In this document: positions 49,649-64,000 of the stretch, piece by piece
Position numbering within the stretch: the stretch's first letter is position 1
How the letters are laid out: the number at the start of each line of letters is the position of its first letter
Assembly (NCBI GenBank): GCA_000499405.2
Contig: HG738138.1
Location: 20,127,753 to 20,191,752 of the forward strand
Reading direction: 5' to 3'
DNA length: 64,000 nt
Origin: Onchocerca volvulus
Lineage: Eukaryota; Nematoda; Chromadorea; Rhabditida; Onchocercidae
Notes under the pieces: model-generated
Told to the model about the DNA's origin: nothing
Database searches by the model: none
The model's input: the letters and a program-made list of their open reading frames with translations, nothing else
Made by a program: the position numbers and the translations under genes

Positions 49649-52600
49649 CATCATCCTAGATCTGATAAGAGTTGCTTGATATCCAAATAAATGTATCTCA
49701 CTGTGAAATAGGAGATGATCTATGTCAAACATTGAATATGTACTACTGCTTTCTGTTATTTCTGTATTTTCCATCCAATTGATGTTGTATTCCACCCCGC
49801 TATCCTGTACACTAGTGGGTTGATTACCAAAAAGACTTGTAAAGCATTGTGTTCATATTGCAATAAGATGACATTCATCAAACAAAGTACAGATTGACAT
49901 CATATTGGACTTTCTTCTTCCTGAATTGATTTAAAAAAGAAATTTGCTAACAAGAAGTAAAATGAATATGTGATTTCTATTAAAGTGAATAAAAAATGGA
50001 ATAAGTTGACAGACAAATTAACAATGAAATGTTGAAAACAGAAGGAAATAATAATATGTATAAACCAAATGAAATGAAAGAGTCAAATGAAACGGAATAT
50101 GAATAAATAGGTCAGTTAAGCGTAAGAAGACTCATTGGTCAGACTAAGAAAGCATTTCGAAGTTTTTCTACTCGTTTTTTTACATCTCGACATATTGACG
50201 ACAAAATAAAGTGCATTTGGCAATCGTAGAATAATGGATAAATTCATTCGTCAAATATGCCTCAAATTGTGAGATTCATTCTGTCCAGTCTTTTGTAAAG
50301 AATTCTTTTTTGTTACAATTGTCTCATTTTAAATCTATGGGGCCACTTCAATTTAATGTCGGTCTAACTGATTTTGTCTTTGCGCTAATAAAAAAGAACA
50401 GAGTTCCTCTTTTTAAAATGTGCAGAGTTTCTCTTTTTTAAAATGTCTCGTATTTCGTCACGCTTAAAGCAGTGGATATGCTATCTTATTTAGATATGAT
50501 AAATGATACTCGTACTATACCAATATTCATGGTGTCATTTGACAAAGCTTAGAACATTCCTTCAATCAATCCACTCCTTCAAAAATGTAGTATTATTTCT
50601 TGGAAATAGAATTCGGATATTTATCAATTTATTCGACTTAACATTTTGCGCCATTTCTAATTTTCCATCTTTTGCAAAAAAGTTGCAGTTGCAAATTTTA
50701 AATTGCCAGAAATGCAAATTTAAGATGTTATGAATGTTTGAAAAGGCTTGAAAATGCGTCATTCAAATTATTATAAGTAGTTATAGCATTATAAAAGTGA
50801 TTTTCTTCAATGCATCCCATCAACAAAATTTTCTAATTGAATTAAAGTGGGCATTATTGTAATAGAATCAGATGTTGTGTTTTCGTTTTTATCCGTTTAG
50901 CTTCTTAGTGAATCAGTCCTTCGCAGTGAAAAAGAGAAGAATTCTAGAAATTTCTCATCCTTACTTTCTGAATTTTTGTGGTTTATTAAACTAACTGTTT
51001 CTTGATGAAATAAATTGTACTATGGCAATAATTGATCGAAAGATTTTGACTTTTATTTTCCAGTTCATAGAGTTGGGATGAAACAAGTAAGTTTTTCGCA
51101 AAAGTTATTCAAATATTGTTCAGAATTATTTTGAGGAGAACTAGAAAGTATCTAGCGAATTGATTTTTTGATCAGTAATTATGGCAATTTTAAAATTTGT
51201 AAAAATTTTCCGTAATGACTCCAAAAATATTCAAAATCTAAATAATTTATGTAAGAAAACAAATTTCATGTTTTTTTTGACAATCTCTCCAAATCTTTAA
51301 CTTTTCCTCTTACTTTTATGCTATCTGAAATAAAGCCCTTTCAATGATACAAAGATTATGTGTTGTTATGTTTGATAATAATCTTCCAAAAGACATTTAT
51401 TTTCAGATTGCTTTTGCGTTTTCGCTGAATACATACTTCGGCTTTCAGTCATGTAGGAATTTCGATCATGTAAAATGAGAGGAAGCATTTAATTGCGTTC
51501 TAGCTTGTTCTTCGATAAAGTAGTGTCATATTCATTTGAGAAAAGTGTGTAAACATATTTTTCAATACTTTTTCATGTTGCAAAAGAATATACTTTATTT
51601 TACTGGCATTCCAGTAGATATTATAGATAGCCGAAATACAAATACGGGGGCAGCGAAAGATAATTTAAAATCAGTTCTTTCGATAGTATTAAAATTGAAA
51701 AGAAATGTATGTACATAAAGGCAAAATTGAAAAGAATAAATTGAGGGACTAATCTTATCAAAAGGCAATATTCATTTGTTAGCCTCATGCACAAGTCAAA
51801 ATGTTTTTAGTGATTTCTTAGATTTTGAAATTCAAGAATGAGCAATTCTTATATAACAGCAAAACATATTTAATGTACGACGGTTGTTAATTACTTAAGC
51901 GATATATATTTAGTAAAAGATAATAATAATTGGATCTCGTAGGTTAGAAAAATGTAAATACTCTCAGGTCAGAGAATTGAAAATATTTGAAAAATCTTTC
52001 AGCTTAGTTTTCTTTCAAATAAAAATAATACTGAGCATGTTTCTTCAGCTAAAAATGCTCCTCTCAGAAATAATTCTCAATATTCATCTAATGCTTCATA
52101 TCACACTGTCCTTTTTTCTGCACAATATTTCAGTAATGGCTAATTTTCAGAATATACTTCAATAAGAAAGCAACTAATTAATACATCTGCAAAGTTTAAC
52201 CGCTTGTTAGCTACAACTGGATCTGTGAATAACTTTTGTTCTCATCATTTTTTTTTTTTTTGGAGAACCTATTATTTGACTACTTTTGATTTCGAAGCTA
52301 TTTCACTCTTCGTCTACTATTGTTGAAAACTGTCATTTGGGAGTAAGAATAAAATGATTTGGATATACTGTAGTCATTCCAACATTTTATATTTTATTTT
52401 TAATGCATTTGAAATTTTCTGATAGCAAAGATTCTTTTAACTCACAGTATAAGTAAGGAATTCAGCAAAGTAGTCCATGAGGAAACAAATCGAGTAAACA
52501 AGATCATTCCATTCTTTCTGCCATATGTTTGCATGCGCATATGATGACGTGTTATGGCATGTGACGTATATTTTAAGTATATTACTGACAGTGTATTCGA

Positions 52601-52865
52601 ATATACTTCAAACACTGAGTTACAGTATATTGCTGACAGAGTACTCGAATATATTCCAAACATTGAGAATCAAATATAACCATCCAATATTATTATTCAG
52701 TTTCTCCGTTGGATGGATATCCGAACACCGTAATGCCGCTAACGTTGCTAGATGCTAATCCATATATTGCAGTGAAAAGTTAATGTTTATAAATTAATCA
52801 AATTACAGAATTATTCAGTGTTAGCGACAAATAGTATTTTGTGAAGACATAGGAGGGACGACAAA

Positions 52866-53071
52866 ATGACTGCGAATGGTGATATACCAGAATCTCTGGA
52901 AGAAATTAATTTGAAAATGAATGCAACAACGGATGAAGTAAGCTTAATTAAAATAATTACAGAATTCGTAATGATGCTGATAAGAAGCGACTAAACAACA
53001 ATTTTTCATTTTACTGAATCGTAGTTATGAATGTACTACGCAAATAAGATAATATCATATTTATGTAACAT

Positions 53072-53145
<74 letters not shown>

Positions 53146-56100
53146 TAAATAATAATCGCCTATTATTTTCTAGAATTTCTTTTCGTAATTTGGAAAATCG
53201 ATAAATCTCAAGAGAATTAAAAAGCATAAAAATGCAGTGACAAAATTCAAGATTAACCCACATTCTAATGTCTTTTTCAGAAAACAGGACATTTCAGTAT
53301 GATGGGCATAATGCATCATTATCTCTTTACATTTTCTTTTATAGATGATAAAAGGAAACAAAAAAAAAAAAAAAAAAAGCCATTTCTGCCATTAGATGAT
53401 TATCTTGTGAAAATTGAGACTATATCATTTGCTTATTGTTGATTTTCCAGTAGGATTCAAAATATCTGACGCATATCCATGGTTAGCATTCATTCCCCAT
53501 AAAAAGAGGTGACATAAAAGACAGAACATTCTGTCAGATGAATATGGAGCACTCGTCATAATTGAAAAAGATGATAAAATTCTTGTGGCGATGCTTTTTA
53601 CTGTTCGCCGCTAACAGATTGTGTTATGATATCTATGATAAAATTGTTTATTAGCTACTTCAGGGAAGATAAAGATGGTCCCAGTAGAGCTATATTTACC
53701 TCCTAATTGCACATCAATGACATGATATGAGGGAAAACACCACGCCGAAGTTCAGTCGATCTTCGTGCTATTGATGATGACAAAAAGAGAGCAGTGATAA
53801 AATAAACTCTTCATCTTTCAAAAAAGTCGATATCACTGTAGGATCAGTTTTTTTTTTATCCTTCTGTCTGTAACAATCTGTTTAACAGCGTTTATTCTGA
53901 AAAGATCTCATTTATAAGAACAACTACTGGTACCTGGTCAATTTCGAATTATAAGTTTGAAATTAGCTGATTTCAAAATATAAAACGATGTATAAGAATT
54001 GAATGATAGAAACTATAAAGTAAACGATGATATAAAATGAATTGAGTAAGGTTGAGTTTCGGAAATATTACCAAAAGAGAATAATAGAAAAATTCTTTTT
54101 TTCATTTACTTGAAAGCGAATAATATGTCTTATCAGAAAGATTCTTTTGCTTCTAATCATTAATAAGCAAGTGCAACTGTTTGTAGTTCAGAACAGAAGG
54201 TAGAGACTCATCTAAATCCTTTAATAGAGTCTTTTACTATTTCTATTTAATCGTTATCAAATTAGGCAATCAGTTTAATATCCACCGAATATGCGCAAAG
54301 GAGAGGAAAAAGTATGCTTGTCTGTCTTTTTATAAATTCACTCCATCATTAAATGCTTTATTATCAAGAAATACTTAACTGGGTAGTAATTACAAAATTC
54401 GATTATACAACTTATTGTTTACACCCTATTCAATTTCAACAAAGTTTAGAACATGGATTTTTCGGTAATTTTTTAAGTTTGAATTTTTATAATTCTGAAA
54501 AGCTAAATGATTTTTTATGCATCCCACTATTTGCTAAGCGAAAACTGCTCTAAGAATTTCTTGAGAAAACAAATGAAAAATTTGACATTTCAGAAGTTTA
54601 ATTTTTTCTCTTTTAAAATTAATAAAGCTAAAAAACATAATGCTGAAAAAACTAATGCCGTGTTGAGTTATAATGTATTCATATCTCTGCATATTTTTAA
54701 ATACGAGTTTCAACATGCAAAGTTAGTTTTTGATTTTAAAAGCAGTATCGTGGCATACATATCTTAAGATTTTGTTCATTTTCTTTTTTTCACCTCTTTT
54801 CATCGTTCAGAATTTCCACATTCGTTTTTCTACATTAGATGGTAGTAGTATACAATTGTATCGCTATATAAACTGCAAAGCTTTCTCTATACAAGCTGTA
54901 GGAAATGCCTAAGGCTTAAATGGACCAAACAATTTTTAGATAAATAGACAACACATTTTCACTGAAGCGCGAACTTTTTAAAATTTTAAGCTTATTACAG
55001 GAACACAGTATTTTTTGCAGTAGGATGAACCGAGATATTTCAACAAAGTATCTAGGATTTCGTTGATGCCCTTCCCGAAATTTCTCGTCATCATCAGAAA
55101 TCTTCTAAAATTCAATGAATTTTTCAAAAAATTAATAAAAGCGGTTAACAAAGAAATTTTTGAAAGTTTGGACTGTTGCGAAGAGAGTTAAAAAAAATCT
55201 CTTTGAAATTACGAATAAAAAATCGGAAATAATTGCGTTGGAAGTTTATGCAAAGCATTCTATCGCATTCCTTTCATAATTCTTTTAAATCTAATTTTCT
55301 GTTGATTAGACTATTTCGTTATATCTTATTTGCCAGGATTTTAGAAAAATTGAACTTTGTGGCAGTACAACCACTGCAATCCTAATTACAATTTACATTT
55401 TTTAATATAGACTAGTTGGACCGATCACGTGAAGCTCCAGCTGATCTATATAAAAAAAATGTAAATGTTCGTTTGTTCAAAATCTTAAATTTCCGAAAGT
55501 TCTTAAATACGCGCTTATTCGAATGCAACATTGTTTCGGAATTTCAAAGCAATTAGTGAAGAACTTGCAAAGTTGTGTCAAAAGCCGCAGCAAACATTTA
55601 CATTTTTATTTATATAGATGTGCACGTCATACAGACTGATCCAGTCGTTTCTTCACCAGATTATATGCAATTTAGTAAGAGATGAGATAGATAAGTATCT
55701 CTTTGTGAAAATTGTGCCTTTCTAAGTATAGTTCGATTTAGCCTGGCTAACTTCTAATTATTGTCATAAGTGGTTCTGTCTGATTATTTATACGACTGGG
55801 AGAAAGAACCTTTTTTCCAATTTCTTGTTGACATTTTATCCATCGAGTGCTGATGTTGCTAAGAATCTAATAAAATTTTGTTGCCAGTAGTGCACGATAA
55901 CAACGCTCAATCTCATTTATGATTTGAAAATATGGATCTTTTGAACATGGAAAATTGTATGTTTTGACATTTCAATCAGCAAGGGGTGGAAGAAGAGAAT
56001 GATGGATATATGAAGAAGTTGAAATTTTAGTAAAGTGTTGATAAGAAGTCAACACGATAAGATCATTATGATTACAATATGAATGTGATTATAATATATT

Positions 56101-58387
56101 TAAAGCTTTTAAACAAAACTGAAAGTTACTTTATCAGTTGTAAGTTGTAAGTTTTGTAAATTTTCCATTTCATAGTTTTATTTTTATATTTGGTTGCTTC
56201 ACATCTTAGATTCCTAAAAACAAAAAAAAAATTTTTGAAATATTTCAGTCTTTGGAAGCAACGAGGCGTATGTTACAATTATGTGAAGAGGTATGCTATT
56301 ATGTTCGGTGAACGAATCATGTTGCATAAAAAATTATCAATAATTGTTATTCTGATTAAATTAATTTGAATATCTATTCCGTTCTTTTTTTTTTTTTTTT
56401 TTTTTTGTAAGCGAATGATATTTTATTCATTTCCATTAGTTGTTGGTTCTAATTCTAGACTTCTAATTAAGAGAGCTAAAATTAATACTTCCCAGTTAAA
56501 AAACTTTTTCTGAAGAGTTTAATTTTGCAAAAAGAGTTCTAAACTAAAAGCAGTGAAGCAAAAATTAGTAAATCTAGAGAAAGAATTTTAATTTCGTTAA
56601 AAATGAGATATACGCTTCATAAAACTAATGGTTTCAGAGCAAGGAAGCAGGTATTAAAACACTTGTGATGCTGGATGATCAAGGAGGTACTCTTTTATGT
56701 ACTCTTTTTTTTAAAGAAGTCGGTTTTCGCCATGTTTCAATTTGTCGTTCCTATTTTTAATTTAAATTCTAGCATTTGAGTTATAAATTAAAATATAGCT
56801 GGGAGATGAAGAATAAGGGTATACAAACACAGCAGATAAGAAGGAAAGATATCAATGGTTACAGTTGATACAAATATATATAAATCGGAAACAACATTAT
56901 GCAAAGATCAAATTATCAATTGTATTATTTCATGTGAAAGATATGATTGCAGAACAGCTGGAACGTGTCGAAGGTGGTCTAGATACCATAAATCAGGATA
57001 TGCGAGAAGCGGAAGAACACTTGAAAGGCATGGAAAAGTGTTGTGGTTTATGTACGCTTCCATGTTTCAAGTTTGTTTTTGAAAAACTTTCACGACCAAT
57101 ATCATGAATAAGAATTTGTTTGCTAATTTAAACGCAATTTAAAAATCTATGAAAATTATCCAAACAAGATTAACGAACTACCAATTAACTCAACGAAACT
57201 TTATAACCATCAAATCTTTTTTTCACCAAATATTTGTTGCTATCTAAGTGACTGTAATTAATATTATTTAACATGAAAGACTAGTCGTTTATTTGAGCGC
57301 TTGTGTAGAAGAAGTCCCGCATAAATCTCTGATTCATAATTGAATGAATTTGCTTAAATTGCACTGCGGGATAAAACTTATAATATTTTGTATTGTATCA
57401 ATAGTTAATAAAATTTTCTCGTGTTCAATTTTCTGTGATACACTATAAAACTTATTCATTTATAAAACATAAAATCATAATTTCGCAGAATTTCAAAATC
57501 AAAATTGCAGGACAGAAGATTTTGAAAAAAACTCAGAATATGCAAAAGCGTGGAAAAAGGATGATGATGGAGGCGTAATTAGTGACCAGCCTCGGATAAC
57601 TGTTGGCGATTCCGGAATGGGCCCTCAGGGTGGATATATTACACGGTAGTTGATTAATTCATCATTTAGCACTATGTTTAGTTTATGGTAAACTTTTTTT
57701 TTTTCTTGATTTTCAAGAAACTTTCCCATTATTTGTGAGATTTATTCGGTTGAAATAAATTATAATCGTTTTCTTCTCTGAATTGTTTCTTCGAGAACTT
57801 CCTAAAAATTTTTTCCAGGCTAGTTTAAAGATCTTCTACAATACGTCGAATTTTGAATACTTTTGAATAAGAACGAAGAAATTTTTCTTCTTCAAACGAA
57901 GATCCAATATGATAGTGCAACGTCTATCCGAAAGAATCAATAGATGGTTAAATAAATTAATAGTTTAACTCTAAAATTTTTCGCTTTATGAGTAGAAAGT
58001 GAAAATTGCAGAATAACGAACGATGCACGTGAAGATGAAATGGACGAGAATGTACAGCAAGTATCAACAATGGTTGGTAATTTACGTAATATGGCAATTG
58101 ATATGAGCACAGAAGTTAGCAATCAAAACAGACAGTTGGATCGTATACAGGAGAAGGTACGTTGATTGTAATTTTTGTATCCAAATGGTAAAATGGAAAA
58201 TATTACAGTAAAACACATCTAAGCTTCGCTTAACTGGAAATTCTGAGATTCATCATGGAAAGTAACTCAAGAGATATTTTTCTTCATGAATAGATTAGAA
58301 AAACTCAAGTAATGATTGCAGACTCAATCGAATGAAGTGAGAGTGGAGTCAGCTAATAAACGGGCAAATAAACTAATCACTAAATAA
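52866..58387 (+). CDS. ric-4: SNAP-25 (RIC-4) t-SNARE, complete, 7 exons
   Basis: SNAP-25 supplies two helices to the SNARE bundle that fuses synaptic vesicles with the plasma membrane. Exons: 52866-52937, 56249-56290, 56638-56686, 56953-57070, 57511-57645, 58012-58156 and 58322-58387, all in phase, about 208 residues. Exon 1 reads [20 protein letters not shown]. The first SNARE helix continues with [20 protein letters not shown] and [20 protein letters not shown]. The linker has the palmitoylation cluster [12 protein letters not shown]. Then come [20 protein letters not shown] and GPQGGYITR. The second SNARE helix is [20 protein letters not shown] to [12 protein letters not shown], ending [14 protein letters not shown]. 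Near-identity to C. elegans RIC-4 is recalled, not searched. Intron 1 is 3.3 kb and carries an AAT microsatellite. Confidence 0.96.
53072..53157 (+). repeat. AAT/TAA microsatellite in SNAP-25 intron 1
   Basis: About 25 nearly perfect TAA units, slightly interrupted at the right end (AATAAATAATAAATAATAAT). On the minus strand it reads as a false poly-Tyr open frame. Length is probably polymorphic. Confidence 0.95.
53359..53378 (+). repeat. Poly(A) tract in SNAP-25 intron 1
   Basis: A run of about 19 A residues within the intron; no other content recognised around it. Confidence 0.8.
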
Positions 58388-59144
58388 CGTAAGTTTGCAG
58401 AAATTTTAGCTTAAAGTTTATTTAAATCATAAAGGCATCAATTTGCGCTACTGTTCGCTTTATAGGCTGTAAATCGGTGATATCTTACATGATATAGGTC
58501 CAATTGTTCTAAAAGTGTTTTATTTTAAAAGCATTGGCTCCCAATGAAAAAGTAGGGCAATAGAATCAGTATTTCAGTAAAGTCCGATTTGAAGATTTTT
58601 TAGTGAATAAAGTTTAGAACTTCTTAGTGATGTCGTCTCGAATGAATTTGTAAGAAATTACAGCTATGGCTTGCTCATTTTCAAACACAGAAATCACAGG
58701 AAAATCTAAACAGAAACGCTTGGTCTCAAGAATTTTTATCAACATGTTGCAATTTATCAATGCCATTTTGTACACTTACATCTTAATTCCTTTTTGTTGT
58801 TTTAAATCTGCATATATCTATTAATTAATCATTGTCATCATCACCGGAGAGTCTACGGCTATTGATAATAGACAATTCTCTTTTGTAAAATAATTTTATC
58901 AATAAGTTAGTATATTCACAATTGGATTAATGCAGGTGAAATATTTAGGATACTTTTGTGATTGTTGTATTCAGTTTGTTCTCATTTTAGTAGCATCTTG
59001 GTATAATAATTTTGAGATTTGTTTCAAATTTAAAGAATTGGAAATTCACATTTTTTGGATAAGCTAGCAAGTCTAAATCTCATTTTTAAATTCGACAAAA
59101 TAAGCAGCATTTTCTGTAAGAAAATAAAAATGTTTTTTTTGAAA

Positions 59145-59235
59145 AGATTTTTATTATTTTATATGAAAGACATGGTCGCAGAGCAGCTTGAAAATGTCGA
59201 GACATAATAAATCAAGACTGCTGGAAGGAGTACTT
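59145..59235 (+). pseudogene. Decayed duplicate of SNAP-25 exon 4
   Basis: This piece copies the border and first part of SNAP-25 exon 4 (56953 onward), including intron sequence before it. Here TATGAAAGACATGGTCGCAG precedes AGCAGCTTGAAAATGTCGAG; in the gene GTGAAAGATATGATTGCAG precedes AACAGCTGGAACGTGTCGAA. The copy reads AEQLENVE, then a deletion of about 10 bases and stop codons before ATAAATCAAGA, matching ATAAATCAGGA. It lies about 760 bp past the SNAP-25 stop codon. It lacks the Cys cluster and a usable donor, so it is a relic and not a working alternative exon. Confidence 0.75.
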
Positions 59236-60947
59236 ACTGCTTACTTCGAATTATTCAGACAGAGTAAAAGACAAAATTCAGTTTCTTTTCATTCTCTAAT
59301 ATGAAATACTCCTCATTTTGTCAAAAGAAGAATGTTCTTCAGTATTTTAAATTCCAAATTTATTTAAAAATAAGATTAAAAGTTGATTTAAATTAGTCCA
59401 TCGGGCCGCCCTTTATTTATATTACGATTAATATTAGTAATAAATGCAGCTTAGAATGCTGCAATGAAGTTCGAATTAAAATCGTAAAATAAACCAAACA
59501 AAAAAGTCAATAGGTTTGTAGTGACTTGGAAACTTTGATTAAAGAATAATGTATTATAATCATGAATATTAAGTCCGATGAAAATGATTAGCTCGTTACA
59601 CTTGCCTCATAAGTTCCACTATTTCCACAGCAGTTTTACATCACTATTGTGATAAAATTACGAAGTAGCGCTTTTAGTCCAATATCTTATTTTTGCAAAA
59701 GTATGGAATCAGCGACACATTAAAATGAAACTTCAGAGGCTGATGTTATGTGGCCGATGTGCCACGCAACTGAAATTTAATTTTGCGACAAAAAGACAAA
59801 CTACATCGTCTCGGGGAAATATCGTAAATTTTGCTCGATTTAGTCAATCATCTGGCATTAGAAAGATTTAATGATTATTTCCTGATTTTAACCCTAATCT
59901 TCACAAGGATTGCTCTAATCCCATTAGAGGTTCGCTATCATAGAATCATAGAAATGCTAATTTCTATTTTCCCATGTCATTTATTCCAAAATATAACCTA
60001 AACCCACAAGAAGTATCATTCATCACTCCTCATTCAACTTCTTCATAAACAGAGTGGAACACTTAACGATAAACAAATAGTCAAGGTTGTCACTCAATCT
60101 GCGTGATCTTACAAAGAAAAAAAAAGGAAAAAAAAAAAAGAAAACAGCACCGACAAACGTCCGTATTTCATTTTGCAGATAAAATAAGTACAGATTTAGT
60201 TCAACAAAATGTAAAAGACAAGGAAACCGACATTATATGTGCGTAAATCTAAAAAAAAGAAATGAAGTGAACACAAGCATGAACAAAAACAAAGATAAAT
60301 AGAATACGAAAATACGAAACGTTAGCAAAAAATCGCACAAAAAGTACATACAAATCTCTACCATTAACAGTTGATTCACGAAATGAAATCGTCATAAAAT
60401 ACATACCTTAATATCCAATGGCCACCTCAGAATTAAATATCTAAGATTTTAGAACTACTAAACTTAAAAAATTTCACGGAAATCAGAACTGTTGAAAATC
60501 CTATACTTCAATAAATTTTTTGAGAGAAAAAACATAAAATATCAGAAATAAAAAAATTTGTCCAGATAAAGTACAGAAATACAGTGAAAAAGAAAATATA
60601 AATTCTTGAGGGAAGTGTAGCGCGAAATTTCGTAAAATGTTACAGACAATGATAGCAATAATCAAATAAGTAGGAAATCTAAAATAAAAAAAAAAAAAAA
60701 AAAAAAAAAAATACAGCACCAACATAATACTTTTCCTGTACAATCATATACGAGTAAAAAAACTTTTGAAATTCAAAATTATCTTCATGTATCTTATTTT
60801 TGATATATTTGGAACCTGCAAGTAAAATCATTCAATTAACGAGCCACTAAATAAAATATAACAAAGGCAGAAAAATATTTTGCAACGTGTGGTGCCAAGT
60901 AAATTTAAAAACCTCCTAAGAAATTTACTTGGAAAATAAATTCCTTC

Positions 60948-60964
60948 TGCATTTCATCCAGTTC
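60948..60964 (-). repeat. Repeat of AKT C-terminal coding motif in its 3' flank
   Basis: TGCATTTCATCCAGTTC at 60948-60964 is identical to 61075-61091 inside the last AKT exon, where its complement encodes DELDEMQ. In the flank the minus strand reads EELDEMQKEFIFQVNF before TAA, weakly echoing DELDEMQNNFVQFSF of the gene. It lies after the AKT stop codon and out of frame with it. Confidence 0.75.
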
Positions 60965-60989
60965 TTCAGTAAATTTAATGCGGTAGCTA

Positions 60990-62993
<2,004 letters not shown>

Positions 62994-64000
62994 CTACACA
63001 AAACTGCTTTTTCTCACTTTCGCAATAGTTCCATGACAAATTCATCAAAAAAAAAATCATATATTTCTCATTTCCCGATATTTTTTTTGGATTTTTGGTA
63101 TTCAAAAGTTCTTGATAAGAGAAAGATTATCGAAAATCAATGAATCAATTTTAAAAGAATGGAAAAATTAAGTTTTCATTTAGAATTCTGATGATTTCGG
63201 TGCCGAAATGTGAAATTCCGATGGCCAACATGATATCCTTATTTCGTAAAAAAAATAAAAATAAAAAATAAAAAAAGTCATGAATGAAATTAACCCATTC
63301 TACAGCTTCCAAGAGCAACAAAATAAAAATAATGGAAAATTTTAAGTTAAAAACAAAAATTATAATGATATACTACATGGAATTTGCAAAAAGGGCAAGG
63401 TAATATATTTAAAGCATGAAATTTCAGTACTTCTAAATAACTTACGAGTTAGAGAAACAAGCAGTGCAATTAGTGACATTAGTGCGTGAAAACTAATCAA
63501 AGCATGCAAGAATTATAAAACTGTTCAAAAAAGAAGTAGAGATTCATGCAACAAACTGAACATATGGCTTGAAATTTTTTGAATAATCTTAGATTAGATT
63601 ATTCCTTCTCGAACACTTTAAACCTATTATCTAATATTGTCCGCAACTTTCCATGAATATCTGGCTTCTTCAGAGAGGTACTGTACTTAATTATAAATAA
63701 CAGATGATCTGAATCATTAAGTATGAAAATTTTAGCCGAAATAGAAAAGAGGCAAAATACCCGAAAAATAATGTTCAGCGAACATTCCTTTAAGAAAAAA
63801 AAAAAAAAGGAAATAGAAATAAAAAGTAAATCCAGTAATTCGATTCGTCTCTCTCCATCTAAATATACAAGCCATAAATTCAGAAATTTATCCATTTAGT
63901 CTGCGCAAATGCTTCGCAATAAGATGCCTACGAGATATTCGATAAAATAATACAAACTACGTAAGCAAAAGAGAGGAAATAAAGCGAGAGAATTCATAGG
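62994..64000 (-). other. akt-1: AKT intron running to the window edge
   Basis: The exon starting at 62993 has an acceptor (TGTAG on the minus strand) and needs an upstream exon coding the kinase N-lobe. I found no such exon up to 64000, so the sequence here is intron. A-rich runs lie near 63248-63280 and 63796-63808. Confidence 0.7.

Larger units (their letters stand above)
46981..52865. other. Long region between TFIIB and SNAP-25
   Basis: 5.9 kb without a firm gene. It holds the TFIIB 3' UTR, a locally more GC-rich block at about 47830-48300 with two overlapping open frames, an AGCT-repeat cluster at 48199-48243, A/T runs at 49001-49030 and 49105-49117, a 370-bp inverted repeat at 49273-49648, a 60-codon open frame at 51536-51718 and a T run near 52247-52261. 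The end presumably contains the SNAP-25 promoter. Confidence 0.4.
58388..60989. other. Convergent intergenic region SNAP-25 / AKT
   Basis: 2.6 kb between the 3' ends of two convergent genes. Apart from the SNAP-25 exon-4 relic (59145-59235), an A-rich stretch near 60116-60142, an A run at 60687-60710 and the repeated AKT motif at 60948-60964, I see no gene. Confidence 0.5.

Noticed and set aside
51536..51718. 60-codon + frame with IPVDIIDSRNTNTGAAKDNL
   Set aside because: Looked briefly like a bacterial fragment, but I cannot match it to any Wolbachia or worm protein.
53072..53263. Minus-strand frame encoding a poly-Tyr tail
   Set aside because: It is the AAT microsatellite read on the other strand, inside SNAP-25 intron 1.
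60501..60743. Minus-strand 80-codon Phe-rich frame
   Set aside because: Created by an A run (60687-60710) read as Phe codons; no family features.

Overview
The window looks like nuclear DNA of a parasitic nematode, most likely a filarial (onchocercid) worm. It is AT-rich, genes are split by many short introns with TTTCAG-type acceptors, and the encoded proteins resemble C. elegans families (AKT-1, RIC-4/SNAP-25, ROL-3, cornichon). A scrambled fragment of Wolbachia-type genes (purC and rpsH) lies in the nuclear sequence, as expected for a lineage that carries or carried that endosymbiont. Species cannot be fixed from the sequence alone.

Layout, left to right. 226-1525 (+): a complete cornichon ER cargo-receptor gene. 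3523-19256 (+): a very large ROS1/ROL-3-type receptor tyrosine kinase with signal peptide, long extracellular FN3/beta-propeller region, one membrane span, kinase domain and Ser-rich tail. 19671-19975: purC and rpsH fragments joined head to head. 20467-20839 (+): a histone H3 pseudogene. 23593-26700 (-): a complete 12-exon eEF1B-gamma gene. 28219-35321 (+): the replication factor CTF4/WDHD1, divergently arranged with eEF1B-gamma. 38636-40146 (+): a small secreted Cys-rich Ly6/uPAR-like protein with a probable GPI-anchor signal. 42672-43720 (+): an intron-containing pseudogene of ribosomal protein S23. 44733-46980 (+): a complete TFIIB gene with a probable GC-AG intron. 52866-58387 (+): a complete SNAP-25 gene, with a decayed copy of its exon 4 downstream at about 59145-59235. 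60990-62993 (-): the 3' half of an AKT-1-like kinase; its 5' half lies beyond the right edge.

The genes do not form one pathway: transcription (TFIIB), translation (eEF1B-gamma), replication (CTF4), secretion (cornichon, SNAP-25) and signalling (ROL-3, AKT) are mixed, as is usual in worm chromosomes. The most notable content lies between them: the Wolbachia chimera, two dead housekeeping-gene copies not marked by any simple gene model, a duplicated SNAP-25 exon, a repeated motif just after the AKT stop codon, a 370-bp inverted repeat and a perfect 17-bp hairpin. I found no CRISPR array, tRNA, rRNA or intact transposon gene.
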